DNA of 64,000 bases, from NCBI RefSeq assembly GCF_017874425.1, contig NZ_JAGGLL010000020.1:33158-97157 (forward strand). The letters run 5' to 3'. Position numbers and translations under genes: made by a program. Source of the stretch: Clostridium punense (GTDB taxonomy: Bacteria > Bacillota > Clostridia > Clostridiales > Clostridiaceae). The notes below the pieces were generated by a model. That model did not search any database. It worked only from the letters and a program-made list of their open reading frames with translations, and was not told where the DNA came from. The number at the start of each line of letters is the position of its first letter. Within the stretch, counting starts at the first letter, position 1. Shown here piece after piece: positions 1 to 8,422 of the stretch.

Positions 1-40
1 TTACTTTTCACCTCACTAAATTCAAATAATCTTCCATACA

Positions 41-120
41 AATTCCTATTTATCTTTAACTATATGATCCTTCTATTTCTCTTTTCGATTAAAAATAAAA
101 GCTATATTAACTCTCTTCTC
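41..120 (-). repeat. Dispersed upstream repeat, family 2, copy 1
   Basis: This stretch matches 8073-8130 closely (28 consecutive identical bases near its left end) and 4590-4650 more loosely. The other two copies lie directly upstream of minus-strand genes, so this one is probably the promoter region of a minus-strand gene whose coding part lies beyond the left edge. Read on the minus strand it contains an AT-rich TATAGT/TAAAGAT stretch that could hold a -10 element. The rest of bases 1-190 shows no gene. Confidence 0.5.
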
Positions 121-190
121 CCATAAACTAATATAGTTAACAAATGTTATAAGCAAATTGTGAATTAGATATTATAAAAAAGTATAATTT

Positions 191-751
191 TTACTCAACC
201 ATTGGATTTAATAAAGCCATATGAATATGATCTTCCCATTTTCCATTAATTCTTTGATATTTTTCAGATAACCCTTCGTTTTTAAAATTAAGTTTTTCCA
301 ATACTTTTAATGAAGGAATATTTTTAGGCATTACTGTAGCCTCAATTCGATGAAGTTTATATTCATCAAACATAATTTCTATTCCTTTCTCTAATGACTC
401 TGTTATGTATCCTTTATTTATTTCTTCAAAATCAATACTATATCCAACATAGCATGATAAGAAAAATCCCTTAATTATGTGACTAAAGCAAATTGTCCCA
501 ATTATTTTCTCAAAATTTGCATCTGATTTTTTGAAAATCCATAGTCTTAATTGTTTTTCATTCTCTATATCAATTAATTCCTGCTCTATTGCTTTCTTAC
601 GACTTTCTACTTTATAAAAATTCTCACTTCTTAATGGGTCAAACTCTTTTAAATGTTCTCTGTTCCTATTAAAATAATCTAATACTGATTGAGCAAATGT
701 GCCATCAATAACTCTTAAAATAAGTCTTTCAGTTTCATACACTTTATACAT
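191..751 (-). CDS. GNAT N-acetyltransferase, RimJ/RimL type
   Basis: A 186-residue protein with the RimJ/RimL (Acetyltransf_3) layout. TERLILR opens the fold at residues 7-13, a strand with YVGYSI follows at about 100, and the acetyl-CoA loop and C-terminal part with IPSLKVLEKLNF lie around 144-155. The family transfers acetyl from acetyl-CoA to an amine, either a protein N-terminus or a small molecule such as a drug; the substrate cannot be read from sequence. The start follows a GGGGG ribosome site. A family-1 promoter repeat lies upstream (831-865), so it is probably a single-gene transcription unit. Confidence 0.85.
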   Translation of the reverse strand: MYKVYETERLILRVIDGTFAQSVLDYFNRNREHLKEFDPLRSENFYKVESRKKAIEQELIDIENEKQLRLWIFKKSDANFEKIIGTICFSHIIKGFFLSCYVGYSIDFEEINKGYITESLEKGIEIMFDEYKLHRIEATVMPKNIPSLKVLEKLNFKNEGLSEKYQRINGKWEDHIHMALLNPMVE

Positions 752-830
752 AACAATCCCCCTTGTAATCCTTCATAAGTCAGTTATAGTTCCCCATAAT
801 TTACTATAACGTACTATCTAACTAACTCTA

Positions 831-865
831 TTCTACCATATAATTACTGTAATAATATACCTATA
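831..865 (-). promoter_or_regulatory. Family-1 repeat promoter with ATTACTGTAAT palindrome, copy A
   Basis: The palindrome ATTACTGTAAT lies at 843-853. Read on the minus strand it is followed by TGGTAGAAT, an extended -10 (TGn then TAGAAT), with only a weak -35. It points at the GNAT gene ending at 751. The same block recurs at 2891, 6921, 8863, 10209, 49557 and 54453. Placement of the palindrome in the promoter spacer suggests an operator; no regulator is identified. Confidence 0.6.
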
Positions 866-1165
866 CCTTTTCATTACTTACCTAAAATTAAGTCAAAGCT
901 AATTTGCAGCTAGGACTTGAGGGTGGCAAAAGCTTTAGCTAGAGATTGTCTAACTAGATTTAGTTGCGTTTAAACTTTATAAGATATGAAATAAGCCACT
1001 AAGAAAGTTACTCCAAACTTAATAAGTCTTTGGAGACTTTTCTTAGTGGCTACTTAAATTTTCTTATAAATCTAGGGTTTATAATTGAACCTTTCATATT
1101 ATAGAATTCAACTAAATAGATATTTGAAAGATTCACAAACTACAATTATCTTACTTTAACTCTAC
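831..1165 (-). repeat. Family-1 intergenic repeat, copy A (promoter plus hairpin)
   Basis: About 330 bases resemble 2880-3215, 6910-7260 and 10190-10450 along their length. The order is the same in each: promoter block, a degenerate middle containing AGCTTTAGCTAGAGATTGTC, a hairpin, then an AT-rich tail. The hairpin at 995-1050 pairs GCCACTAAGAAA with TTTCTTAGTGGC. The copy fills almost the whole gap between two unrelated minus-strand genes. Confidence 0.75.
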
Positions 1166-1210
1166 AAATTCAAATATTTAATAAACCCCGAATTATGCTG
1201 TTTCAAATAG

Positions 1211-2068
1211 TTATTTTTTCTTAACAGGAATCCAAATTTCGCTGTAGTAATTTTCATCTTGGTTGCCTTTAGGATAATCAGCGATGTTGGTGTACATTTC
1301 AATATTGTAACCAGCTGCAATTTCATAATCCCTACAATTAGGTAACCATTCTGAGAAGATTTTTTCGTTCTCACCTTGTATAGCTTTCGGCATTGGGCCC
1401 TTACAAGCAAAAACTGCCCAGGTGTGTTTAGGAATGATCTTTGTAACAAACCCTTTAGGTATTTCTATAGATGGATTGTAATTATCTGCAATTAAATATT
1501 CAAACTCATCTGAACCCATGCTCTCATCTATGCTTACTCCGTACATACCACATACAAAGTCTCCATTTCCTGTCTCATAATGCTCTCTCCAAAACTGTGG
1601 AACTTTTGTATTTGCATTATCATATTCAAATACCTTTGATGCTCCCATGATAGTGAACGAATCTTTTTCTACAATTTTGTAATCCATAATATAACCACCT
1701 TCCAATGAAAATTTGATTTTCAGCGGAGCAAAGGATTTAATCATTGCTCCATCTTTTCGAACAGCAGTAGGTGTGACACCATGAAATCGAATAAAAGCTT
1801 TTGTGAAACTATCTGGTGAATCGTAGCCATACTTCAGTGCAATATCAATAACTTTCTCATCAGTTGAAACAAGCTCACTGCCGGCAAGGGTAAGCCTGCG
1901 TTGTCTGATATACTCTCCAATGGTAAAACCACAGAGCATTCCAAATCCCTTTTGAAAGTAAAACGGAGACATAAATGCTTTTTTTGCAATATTTTCTATT
2001 GAAATTTCTGCAGTAATGTTCTCTTCAATATAGTTAATAGCTTCGCCAATTCCTTCAAGCCACCTCAT
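1211..2068 (-). CDS. AraC-family regulator with GyrI-like effector-binding domain
   Basis: Residues 1-105 form an AraC-type double helix-turn-helix: IEENI near the N-terminus, FYFQKGFGMLCGFTIGEYIR, then YGYDSPDSFTKAFIRFHGVTP in two stretches. The remaining ~170 residues look like the GyrI/effector-binding fold (DYKIVEKDSFTIMGASKVF opening, EIWIPVKK at the end), which in relatives binds small hydrophobic or cationic ligands. The start chosen is the ATG at 2068, 4 bases after a GGGGGG ribosome site and ATGATT; upstream in-frame codons lack such a site. It probably senses a small toxic compound; the target gene is not evident nearby. Confidence 0.85.
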   Translation of the reverse strand: MRWLEGIGEAINYIEENITAEISIENIAKKAFMSPFYFQKGFGMLCGFTIGEYIRQRRLTLAGSELVSTDEKVIDIALKYGYDSPDSFTKAFIRFHGVTPTAVRKDGAMIKSFAPLKIKFSLEGGYIMDYKIVEKDSFTIMGASKVFEYDNANTKVPQFWREHYETGNGDFVCGMYGVSIDESMGSDEFEYLIADNYNPSIEIPKGFVTKIIPKHTWAVFACKGPMPKAIQGENEKIFSEWLPNCRDYEIAAGYNIEMYTNIADYPKGNQDENYYSEIWIPVKKK

Positions 2069-2311
2069 AATCATCCCCCCTGTCTGTATATATATCTTAC
2101 CTTTTTTCAAGTGGTGGTTCCCGACTTTTTGTGCTATGTTTTGTCTTGTCTAAAAGATTATATAAATAACCTATACATGAAATTACTATTTATATCAAAG
2201 CTATTAGATTCTACTGTTGCGAGTTTAAATTAATCGTAATTATATGATTAAGCAATGGTTTAAGAAAAAGTGTCTTTAATTTCTAAAAAATAAAATTGCT
2301 GTTATCTTACA

Positions 2312-2818
2312 CTATTTAAGCTCTTTAGAAAGCTCAGTTAATGCATTTTCACACAGGCGATACACTCTAATATTGTTTATTGGAAATGCTCCCCATTTTT
2401 TGTATAACTTAATTGCAGAATCATTCCAATCATGGCACCACCACTCTAATCTTCCGCAATCCCTATCTTCAGTAAGTTTAGCCAGATACGACAATATTTT
2501 TTTCCCAAATCCTTTTCCCCTCATCTCAGGTTCTATGTACAAATCCACCAGATTAATACCCGGTCTTGCCAAAAATGTAGAAAAACTTTGAAAAAACAAG
2601 GCGAAACCAACTGGATTGTTATTGTATTCTCCAATAATTACTTCGGCACCGTTTCGATCAAATAAAGAATAATCTAACATTTCTTCTGTCCCTTTAACTT
2701 GGTCTAATTCATTTTCATAAGTAGCTAAATCCCTAATAAATTTTAAAATAATCGCAGCATCACCTCTCTCAGCAAAGCGAAGCTTAAATCCTTCAATTCC
2801 TGTTTCTATGTATTTCAT
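2312..2818 (-). CDS. GNAT N-acetyltransferase
   Basis: A 168-residue single GNAT domain. The strand LVDLYIEPEMRGKGFGKKIL (about residues 90-110) contains the R/Q-x-x-G-x-G/A acetyl-CoA pyrophosphate loop, and the C-terminal part has the NDSAIKLYKKWGA helix typical of the fold. The organisation resembles diamine/spermidine acetyltransferase-like members, but the acceptor is unknown. The ATG follows GGAGGGAG with good spacing. A family-1 repeat with its promoter block (2879-2913) lies immediately upstream, as for the first GNAT gene. Confidence 0.87.
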   Translation of the reverse strand: MKYIETGIEGFKLRFAERGDAAIILKFIRDLATYENELDQVKGTEEMLDYSLFDRNGAEVIIGEYNNNPVGFALFFQSFSTFLARPGINLVDLYIEPEMRGKGFGKKILSYLAKLTEDRDCGRLEWWCHDWNDSAIKLYKKWGAFPINNIRVYRLCENALTELSKELK

Positions 2819-2878
2819 GGAACTCCCTCCGATTATAAATAATGTACAATAAATTACTATATCGAACTATTATACTTA

Positions 2879-3215
2879 TTCTACCATATAATTACTGTAA
2901 TAATATGACTGCATCTTTTCATTGCCTGCATAAAAATTAAGTCAAAGACAATTTGCAGCTAAGGCTTGAAGGTGATAAAAGCTTTAGCTAGAGATTGTCT
3001 AGCTAGCTTTAGTTGCGTTTAAATTTTATAAAATATGAAATAAGCCACTGAGAAAATTACTCCAGAGCTTCCTAGCTCCTTGGAGACTTTTCTTAAAGGC
3101 TACTTAAATTTTCTAGTAAACTTATGGTTTATATTGAGCTCTTTTATTATATGATGCAATTAAATAGGTATTAGGAAGGTACTAGAACACTGAAACTAAA
3201 ATTATGTTACCTCAA
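2879..3215 (-). repeat. Family-1 intergenic repeat, copy B (promoter plus hairpin)
   Basis: The promoter block has ATTACTGTAAT at 2891-2901 with the extended -10 TGGTAGAAT on the minus strand, aimed at the GNAT gene 2312-2818. The hairpin at 3044-3100 pairs GCCACTGAGAAAA with TTTTCTTAAAGGC, so one arm has drifted relative to copy A. Similarity to copy A runs nearly the whole length, including the middle AAAAGCTTTAGCTAGAGATT. Confidence 0.75.
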
Positions 3216-3277
3216 CTCTAGAAATTGGAGTTTATATATTTTAGTTGTCTTCAAACTAAGCATAATAAACGTCAAGA

Positions 3278-3625
3278 TTAATCAAAAAACTTCCCCTTAT
3301 AAAAATTCTCATTGTCAAGTTTCTTTGCAGTCAGCCTGAACATGACGCAGCCATCTGGGCATACAATATCCTTGCTATATTTATCATTGCCACCAATGTT
3401 CTCTAAATCTCCGCCACTTCTCACCGCCTCCATGATTGGGAACATGATCATCATAACCTTGGAACAGATACCCTGTCCGTCTGTATTTACGGGGCAGCCA
3501 TAGGTACAGGTATACTTATCCCCAACTTCCTCGCCGTTTCTACAGTACCGCTCTGTATGGTCACTACGAAGAAACCCAGTTACCTCAATTTGAAATTTGT
3601 ACTCCTCATCATACCATTTTTTCAT
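3278..3625 (-). CDS. TIGR04076 family protein
   Basis: A 115-residue protein matching the TIGR04076 pattern: an N-terminal EEYKFQIEVTGF strand, a cluster CTYGCPVNTDGQGIC (residues 40-54), and a C-terminal VCPDGCVMFRL with two more Cys. These conserved cysteines suggest metal or redox chemistry, but the family has no assigned function. GGAGG precedes the ATG. It stands as a single gene between a family-1 repeat and the APH-like gene. Confidence 0.75.
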   Translation of the reverse strand: MKKWYDEEYKFQIEVTGFLRSDHTERYCRNGEEVGDKYTCTYGCPVNTDGQGICSKVMMIMFPIMEAVRSGGDLENIGGNDKYSKDIVCPDGCVMFRLTAKKLDNENFYKGKFFD

Positions 3626-3667
3626 GATTTACCTCCAAATTAAAATTTATCAACTTCTTTTTTACAC

Positions 3668-4549
3668 TCATTTTATACACCTTTTATACCAAGTAGGAAT
3701 GGTATTTTGCATATTATCATACCACTTTAGAACTTCTTTGGCTTGATTTATCATGGTATCAACTTCACTTTGCCCAAATGGAATTGCCCAAGTTATAGAT
3801 GACAAAGTATTGTTTGAAATGTATAGTGCAAGCAGTCGCCAAAAATCCATTGGTACATTATCATTAAAATAGCCATTTACCATGCCAGAAGCAAAAAGAG
3901 GAGATCTTTGTGCACTCCAAACAATTCGATTAAATTCTTCCCATGGATCACCAAAATCAGCTCTATCAAAGTCAATAATTTGCAGTTTGCCCTCAGAATC
4001 AATCATCATATTGCCCACATGATAATCCCCATGCTGATAGCATTGTGGACGATTTTGCAGCAAATAGCGGTTCGCATTTATATAGTCAATAAAAGCTTGT
4101 CCATATTCATATTTTATGGAGCAATCTTTATACATTTTGATTTTTTGATCAATTTTACTATTAAATCGTACCTCCCACTCCTCCTGCGTATCAGGAGCTT
4201 CAATAGAATTAATATGCTTTAATATTTGCCCCGCCTCAATTCCATAAGCATACTGTTCTTTATAAGTTATCCTCGTAAGAACCTCTTCAAAATCCTTTCC
4301 TTCAATCCAACTTTGTAAAAAATATACACCTTCCTCACAAGTGCCAAATGCTATCGGCTTACACATAGGCACACCAAGAGACTCCACACGCTGCATCATT
4401 TCAAATTCTACCCTCTTACGTTCTTGTTGCTCTGTTTTTGAAATACGTAACAAACATTTTTTCCCATCATGGGCTGTAACGCAATATTTTTTATCTTTTG
4501 ACCATCCCTTTGTAATCTGTATCCTGGTCTTAAAATCATATGCACACAC
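3668..4549 (-). CDS. Aminoglycoside phosphotransferase (APH) family kinase
   Basis: A 293-residue APH/choline-kinase-fold protein. The catalytic loop HGDYHVGNMMI (about 173-183) supplies the Brenner-motif Asp and the Asn, and IIDFDRADFGDP (about 192-203) supplies the metal-binding Asp. The N-lobe has a GWSKDKKYCV glycine-poor loop and the Lys region LLRISK. The family phosphorylates aminoglycosides, macrolides or small metabolites; I cannot assign the substrate. The apparent start is GTG at 4549 behind a purine-rich GGGAGATGAGTAGGA stretch, so the exact start is less certain. A family-2 repeat lies upstream (4590-4650). Confidence 0.82.
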   Translation of the reverse strand: MCAYDFKTRIQITKGWSKDKKYCVTAHDGKKCLLRISKTEQQERKRVEFEMMQRVESLGVPMCKPIAFGTCEEGVYFLQSWIEGKDFEEVLTRITYKEQYAYGIEAGQILKHINSIEAPDTQEEWEVRFNSKIDQKIKMYKDCSIKYEYGQAFIDYINANRYLLQNRPQCYQHGDYHVGNMMIDSEGKLQIIDFDRADFGDPWEEFNRIVWSAQRSPLFASGMVNGYFNDNVPMDFWRLLALYISNNTLSSITWAIPFGQSEVDTMINQAKEVLKWYDNMQNTIPTWYKRCIK

Positions 4550-4589
4550 TCCTACTCATCTCCCTCTAAAAATGCAAGTATTCTATTAG

Positions 4590-4650
4590 CTAAATAACTC
4601 TTTATCTTTTACATATGACTTTTGTATTGCTCTCTTAGATTACGAGAACA
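4590..4650 (-). repeat. Dispersed upstream repeat, family 2, copy 2
   Basis: This is a diverged match to 41-120 and 8073-8130, sharing TTTATCTTT, a TATATGA-like core and GCTCTCTTAGATTA. As with the 8 kb copy, it lies directly upstream of a minus-strand resistance-type gene (here the APH-like kinase). Confidence 0.45.
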
Positions 4651-4685
4651 AGTTTTTCAGAGTACATTATAAATTCCACTAAGCT

Positions 4686-4805
4686 TTATCTATCTAGCAT
4701 TTTTTCAATGTTAGAGAGTTTTTGTTTTATCTCCCTAATTGAGGTATTAAGCCATCCTATATAAAAGATTAATATCAAAAATAATATTAGCTGTCCCATA
4801 GTCAT
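4686..4805 (-). CDS. Small single-span membrane protein, 39 aa
   Basis: The ATG at 4805 follows GGAGG with 8-base spacing and opens a 39-residue frame ending at TAA 4686-4688. Residues 5-19 (QLILFLILIFYIGWL) form one hydrophobic helix, followed by an amphipathic charged tail (REIKQKLSNIEKMLDR) that could form a short coiled coil. I recognise no family. The good ribosome site and membrane-helix-plus-coil layout support a real gene. It is separate from the APH-like and hydrolase genes on either side. Confidence 0.6.
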   Translation of the reverse strand: MTMGQLILFLILIFYIGWLNTSIREIKQKLSNIEKMLDR

Positions 4806-4936
4806 GAGTCTTGCCTCCTTCAATACAAAAGTTATTTGATAGTCATATTTTTCTCTGATTTCTGGTTGCTTAATCTATTAGTCTTAATTGAAAAAGTAGG
4901 TCAAATTTACTCGAAAACCTATAATCATAAATATAA

Positions 4937-6076
4937 TTAGTTCCCTAATAACTTAAGATTACTATATCTCTCACTCTTCAGAATATCAGTATATTCTTGG
5001 TTTATCTCACATAAAAATTCATCGAAAAATGAAACTATAACATAATTAATAATATTGTGAGCTTCTTCTACTGGTATCATTTCATTATTTTTTAATTCTT
5101 TTTTAACTATAAACCAATCTGAAAAAGTCATATGCTCTGTGTTACATAATTTAATTGATGATTGGTACTTATCTAAATATTTCATTAACTGTTCTTGTCC
5201 TTCTTCTTGATTTATTATAGTATAGTGCTCTCTTAATAAAAAATCTTTAAATAATTCACCATCAAACTTGTCCTTATTTTTTTCAATAAAGGATTTCATT
5301 CTTTCATCATATTTATTTAATCCCTTCCTAAAGTTAAGTAATGGTTTATTAAGTTTTTTACCTTCTGCTATTTCTTTGTTTAAATTAATATACTGTAAGC
5401 TTCCATCTAGCATAACTAAAACTTTAATTCTTTTATCTTCTTTAAAACTCTCAAATAATGTATATGCACCGATGGAATGACCAACAGCACCTATTTTATT
5501 CAAATTCATTTTATTTTTAATTATTTCATCTTCTATATTTAAATTACTAAGTTCATCTAAAATAAATAAAACATCTTTCTTCCTAATACTAATTAATTTT
5601 TCTCTTGCTGCTTTAGTATGATCTTTAACAGCTTCATCTTGTTCAACTATTGTTCCATCAGGCAAAATAGTAAATTCTGTATCATAAATATGTCCAATTG
5701 TTACCACTATATACCCTTTCGCTACCATCTCTTCAATATTAAACATATAAAAGTCTCTTCCCATACCTAGTCCACCTGAAAATAAGATAACTGGAAACTT
5801 TTTGTCTTCTTTTGTAATTGGAGCATTATTAAATGTATTTATCTTTATATTTCTTAAGTATTCCTTTTTCTCTTCATTATTGTCTCCAAATCTCTTAATA
5901 AACTCTTCACTATTTGGTTCATATAAGCCCTTGTAATATGGTTTTTCTGATGTATTAAACTCATGATCTGCTTGGTAGAATATACTGATAACTATTTTCC
6001 CTTTTTCATTAATTGATAAAAAGCTTTCTGTTCTATCTTTATCAATTAAGACTCTTGTTACTCTTCCTACTTTCAT
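4937..6076 (-). CDS. Alpha/beta hydrolase, PAF-acetylhydrolase-like
   Basis: About 380 residues with the order typical of platelet-activating-factor-acetylhydrolase-like lipases: a strand ending in ILFSGGLGMGRDFY (oxyanion loop), GYIVVTIGHIYD, the nucleophile elbow GHSIGAYTLFES, and a late His in NTEHMTFSDW. It is likely a carboxylic-ester hydrolase of lipids or xenobiotics and has no signal peptide. The ATG at 6076 follows AAGGAGA; the upstream in-frame ATG at 6112 has no ribosome site. A near-perfect inverted repeat at 6111-6131 sits just upstream. Confidence 0.8.
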   Translation of the reverse strand: MKVGRVTRVLIDKDRTESFLSINEKGKIVISIFYQADHEFNTSEKPYYKGLYEPNSEEFIKRFGDNNEEKKEYLRNIKINTFNNAPITKEDKKFPVILFSGGLGMGRDFYMFNIEEMVAKGYIVVTIGHIYDTEFTILPDGTIVEQDEAVKDHTKAAREKLISIRKKDVLFILDELSNLNIEDEIIKNKMNLNKIGAVGHSIGAYTLFESFKEDKRIKVLVMLDGSLQYINLNKEIAEGKKLNKPLLNFRKGLNKYDERMKSFIEKNKDKFDGELFKDFLLREHYTIINQEEGQEQLMKYLDKYQSSIKLCNTEHMTFSDWFIVKKELKNNEMIPVEEAHNIINYVIVSFFDEFLCEINQEYTDILKSERYSNLKLLGN

Positions 6077-6110
6077 AAGTGTTCTCCTTATTAAATAAAT
6101 CTCATATCTC

Positions 6111-6131
6111 ACTGAATGGAACTCATTCAGT
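6111..6131. promoter_or_regulatory. Inverted repeat ACTGAATG-n5-CATTCAGT, possible TetR-type operator
   Basis: Two perfect 8-base arms separated by five bases lie about 35 bases upstream of the hydrolase start. The arms and spacing resemble TetR/AcrR operators of the TGAATGA class. No TetR-family gene lies in the window, so the regulator would act in trans. Confidence 0.45.
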
Positions 6132-6285
6132 AATTATTTTTTATTAGCCTTTATTTTAGTATTACCTTAGGATATTAACCTTGCTTTTTAAACAAATTCT
6201 ACAAAACTTTATCTTAAATGTTTATAGCGTTTTCTACATAAACTCTCAAAGGCACTAATCTCAAAGCCTTCATGTACCTTTATTA

Positions 6286-6330
6286 GGCAAAAAACAGTTG
6301 AATTTTCTATATAATAAAATAATCACAATT
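6286..6330 (-). repeat. Dispersed intergenic repeat, family 3, copy 1
   Basis: The stretch TTAGGCAAAAAACAGTTGAA followed by a TATATAATAAAA tract recurs at about 18281-18310 and 42832-42862, each time in the same orientation in a minus-strand intergenic gap. A looser upstream similarity extends about 60 bases to the left in all three. Function is unknown; the two other copies abut a hairpin terminator. Confidence 0.5.
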
Positions 6331-6386
6331 CTATTATTAAGATGAATTTAAGAAAAGTGCGTCTTGATTTTTTAATATGTCACCTT

Positions 6387-6851
6387 TTATCTAACACATA
6401 GCTGTAGCATTTTTTTGTCTACTTCATCGAAATACCCTATATCGCTTTCCAAATCCCATAGCATAATTTCAGTCATTTCATTATTCTCTTTGAATCCAGT
6501 AATTTTATCAATTTCTGCAAAATACACTGTTCTATATCTTACTTGACTTTTATTTTTATCATATATTTTAAATAGACCTCTATATTCAAGATTAGTAACA
6601 TTCTGATTTGTCTCTTCAAATAATTCTCTAATTGCACATTCTTTATATGTTTCACCTTTTTCAATTTTTCCAGCAGGAAATTCCCACTGTCTTCTCCATT
6701 TGTTATATGCAATCAAATACCTATCTCTACATTTTATAAATGCAAATGAACCTGTAACAGGTTTAAATATATCACTTTCTAGTAAATCTTTTTCGGATAC
6801 TTCTATGTACTCAAATAACTGTTGTCCACTTTTATTCTCTGCTAGAATCAT
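6387..6851 (-). CDS. NUDIX hydrolase
   Basis: A 154-residue protein with a complete NUDIX box, GKIEKGETYKECAIRELFEE (around residues 77-97), whose Glu residues bind Mg2+ for hydrolysis of nucleoside diphosphate-linked compounds. The preceding WRRQWEFPAG and the following NQNVTNLEYRGLF match the fold. The N-terminal ~40 residues are extra relative to minimal members. Substrate is unknown; MutT-like dNTP sanitation or ADP-sugar cleavage are both possible. A family-1 repeat promoter (6909-6943) lies upstream. Confidence 0.85.
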   Translation of the reverse strand: MILAENKSGQQLFEYIEVSEKDLLESDIFKPVTGSFAFIKCRDRYLIAYNKWRRQWEFPAGKIEKGETYKECAIRELFEETNQNVTNLEYRGLFKIYDKNKSQVRYRTVYFAEIDKITGFKENNEMTEIMLWDLESDIGYFDEVDKKMLQLCVR

Positions 6852-6908
6852 TTCTTAACCCCTTTCCATTCCCTCAGCCTTGTTTACTACAACGAACTAC
6901 AATACTTA

Positions 6909-7260
6909 TTCTACCATATAATTACTGTAATAATATACCTGTACCTTTTCATTACCTTCGTAAAATTTAAATCAAAGGTAATTTACATCTAAGACTTGAA
7001 ACTCTTGAAATCTTTAGCTGTAAAGCGTCTACCTACTAGTTGAATTTTGATTTAAAGACGCATAAAAATAAGATACTAAGAAAATTACTCCAGAGGATAC
7101 TATCTCCTTCAATAATCTTTTTAGTATCTACTTAAACCTTTTATAAACTTAGAGTATATATTAAGCTCTTTATGTTATGCTATGTAAGCAAATAGATATT
7201 TGAAAAATGCAAAATTCCAAAACTAAAGCTATGTAACTTCAACTCTATAAACTGGAATTT
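6909..7260 (-). repeat. Family-1 intergenic repeat, copy C (promoter plus hairpin)
   Basis: ATTACTGTAAT lies at 6921-6931 with TGGTAGAAT following on the minus strand, pointing at the NUDIX gene. The hairpin at 7072-7129 pairs AGATACTAAGAAAA with a drifted CTTTTTAGTATCT arm, so both arms changed together relative to copies A and B. That compensatory change suggests the fold, not the sequence, is kept. The tail to 7260 resembles copies A and B. Confidence 0.72.
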
Positions 7261-7281
7261 GTTAGTCCATTTAAATTATAT

Positions 7282-7540
7282 TTACTTCCTCCATATACCT
7301 CTAACAAATTTTCTTCCACCTATTTCATAGATTTTTTTACTCTCTAATTTATAGCTATCTAAAGATATGCAAAATGGTTCTTTATTTTGAATTTCAGACG
7401 GTAACACTGCCATATTGAGTACATTTTTGAGCCAAAGAATCGTATATCCATATTATCTTTATAGTAAACTTCTTCTAACTTACTAACCAAGAAACAGGCA
7501 AAGTAGTCATAATCAATATTAAAACAAAAGCTTACGCATA
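7282..7540 (-). pseudogene. Frameshifted gene remnant, unknown family
   Basis: Two overlapping minus-strand reading frames join into one protein-like sequence. The first ends around FFGSKMYSIWQ and the second continues with VLPSEIQNKEPFCISL and SYKLESKKIYEIGGRKFVRG before a stop at 7282-7284. The composition (charged, no low complexity) looks coding, and a single-base shift near 7415 would explain the break. The 5' part is overwritten by the 3' end of the GNAT gene 7519-8022, so this is the tail of a replaced gene. Family not recognised. Confidence 0.45.
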
Positions 7541-8022
7541 ATACAGTCATTTTCTCTTTCTTTAAAAACGGTATAACCAACACTTATATAAAGCTTTTTA
7601 GCACTTGCATTGTGATTCAATACCCCTAGCCTTATTTCAGTGAGACCTTGAGCTTTTGCTACATCTTCTACTATACGCAATGCTTTATAACCATATCCTT
7701 GATTTCTATAAGCTTCGTAAATTAAGAAATCACCAATAAAAGCCTCACCTGGAACACCCTGATTATCCTCATTTATAAACCAAATTATTCCAACCTTTTG
7801 TTCATTTACAGTAATATTATATAAATATGTTTCAGGGGTATAAAATCCATCTTTGAATATATCGTTATATTCCCATACTGCAAATTCATGTGCCTCCTGC
7901 TTATTATCAAAACGTCCGCTTAGTAGAAGTTGATCTTCATAGTTGGTTACAGCAGGATAAATGTAGTCGTTATAATCTTCCAGTGTCATTTTTTCTAATT
8001 TAACATTTTTCATTTTGTTCAC
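7519..8022 (-). CDS. GNAT N-acetyltransferase
   Basis: A 167-residue GNAT domain. FIGDFLIYEAYRNQGYGYKA (about 100-120) contains the R-x-x-G-x-G-like acetyl-CoA loop, followed by the helix ALRIVEDVAKAQGLTEI and the strand IRLGVLNHNASAKKLYISVG. The C-terminus VFKERENDCIMRKLLF is typical of spermidine/aminoglycoside-like members; the acceptor is unknown. Its tail overlaps the remnant 7282-7540. A family-2 repeat lies upstream at 8073-8130. Confidence 0.85.
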   Translation of the reverse strand: MNKMKNVKLEKMTLEDYNDYIYPAVTNYEDQLLLSGRFDNKQEAHEFAVWEYNDIFKDGFYTPETYLYNITVNEQKVGIIWFINEDNQGVPGEAFIGDFLIYEAYRNQGYGYKALRIVEDVAKAQGLTEIRLGVLNHNASAKKLYISVGYTVFKERENDCIMRKLLF

Positions 8023-8072
8023 TCTCCACTTCTAATGCCTTAACATAATTTTATGCAAATAACCCACGATTT

Positions 8073-8130
8073 GAATTCCTATTTATCTTTAACTATATGA
8101 TTTCTTTATTACTCTCTTAGATTAATAGAG
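8073..8130 (-). repeat. Dispersed upstream repeat, family 2, copy 3
   Basis: This shares a 28-base exact run with 41-68 and the CTCTCTTAGATTA segment with 4630-4650. It lies about 50 bases upstream of the GNAT start, where a promoter is expected. From 8131 to 8422 I see a short inverted repeat (AAATCTTTAAGC with a partner near 8155) but no gene. Confidence 0.5.
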
Positions 8131-8422
8131 TAAATCTTTAAGCTTATATTGAAGACTTAAAGATGCTCTATTTATTGTTAAAAAGTCCATACACAAACTA
8201 TATAATCTTACTACCTTTCGGATTTACATTAATCATAATTCTTTGGTTAAGGTATATTTTATAACTATTATGAAGCTATAGTTTCTTTGGTAAATACAAG
8301 GTTATATCAGCAAGAAGCACAATTTTATTACCATAGCTCAATATAGTTGCTTGGATACCTTCAATGAATTTTGATTTATTTGACTCCTGTAATGTTATAT
8401 AGGATTTAAGAGAATACTCTTT

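Noticed and set aside
1162..1449. 95-residue minus-strand frame
   Set aside because: It lies in another frame over the AraC-family gene and lacks a ribosome site and coding-like composition.
7359..7583. Independent 74-residue protein
   Set aside because: Only part of it is coding-like, and it joins by a frameshift to the frame ending at 7282; treated as one remnant.
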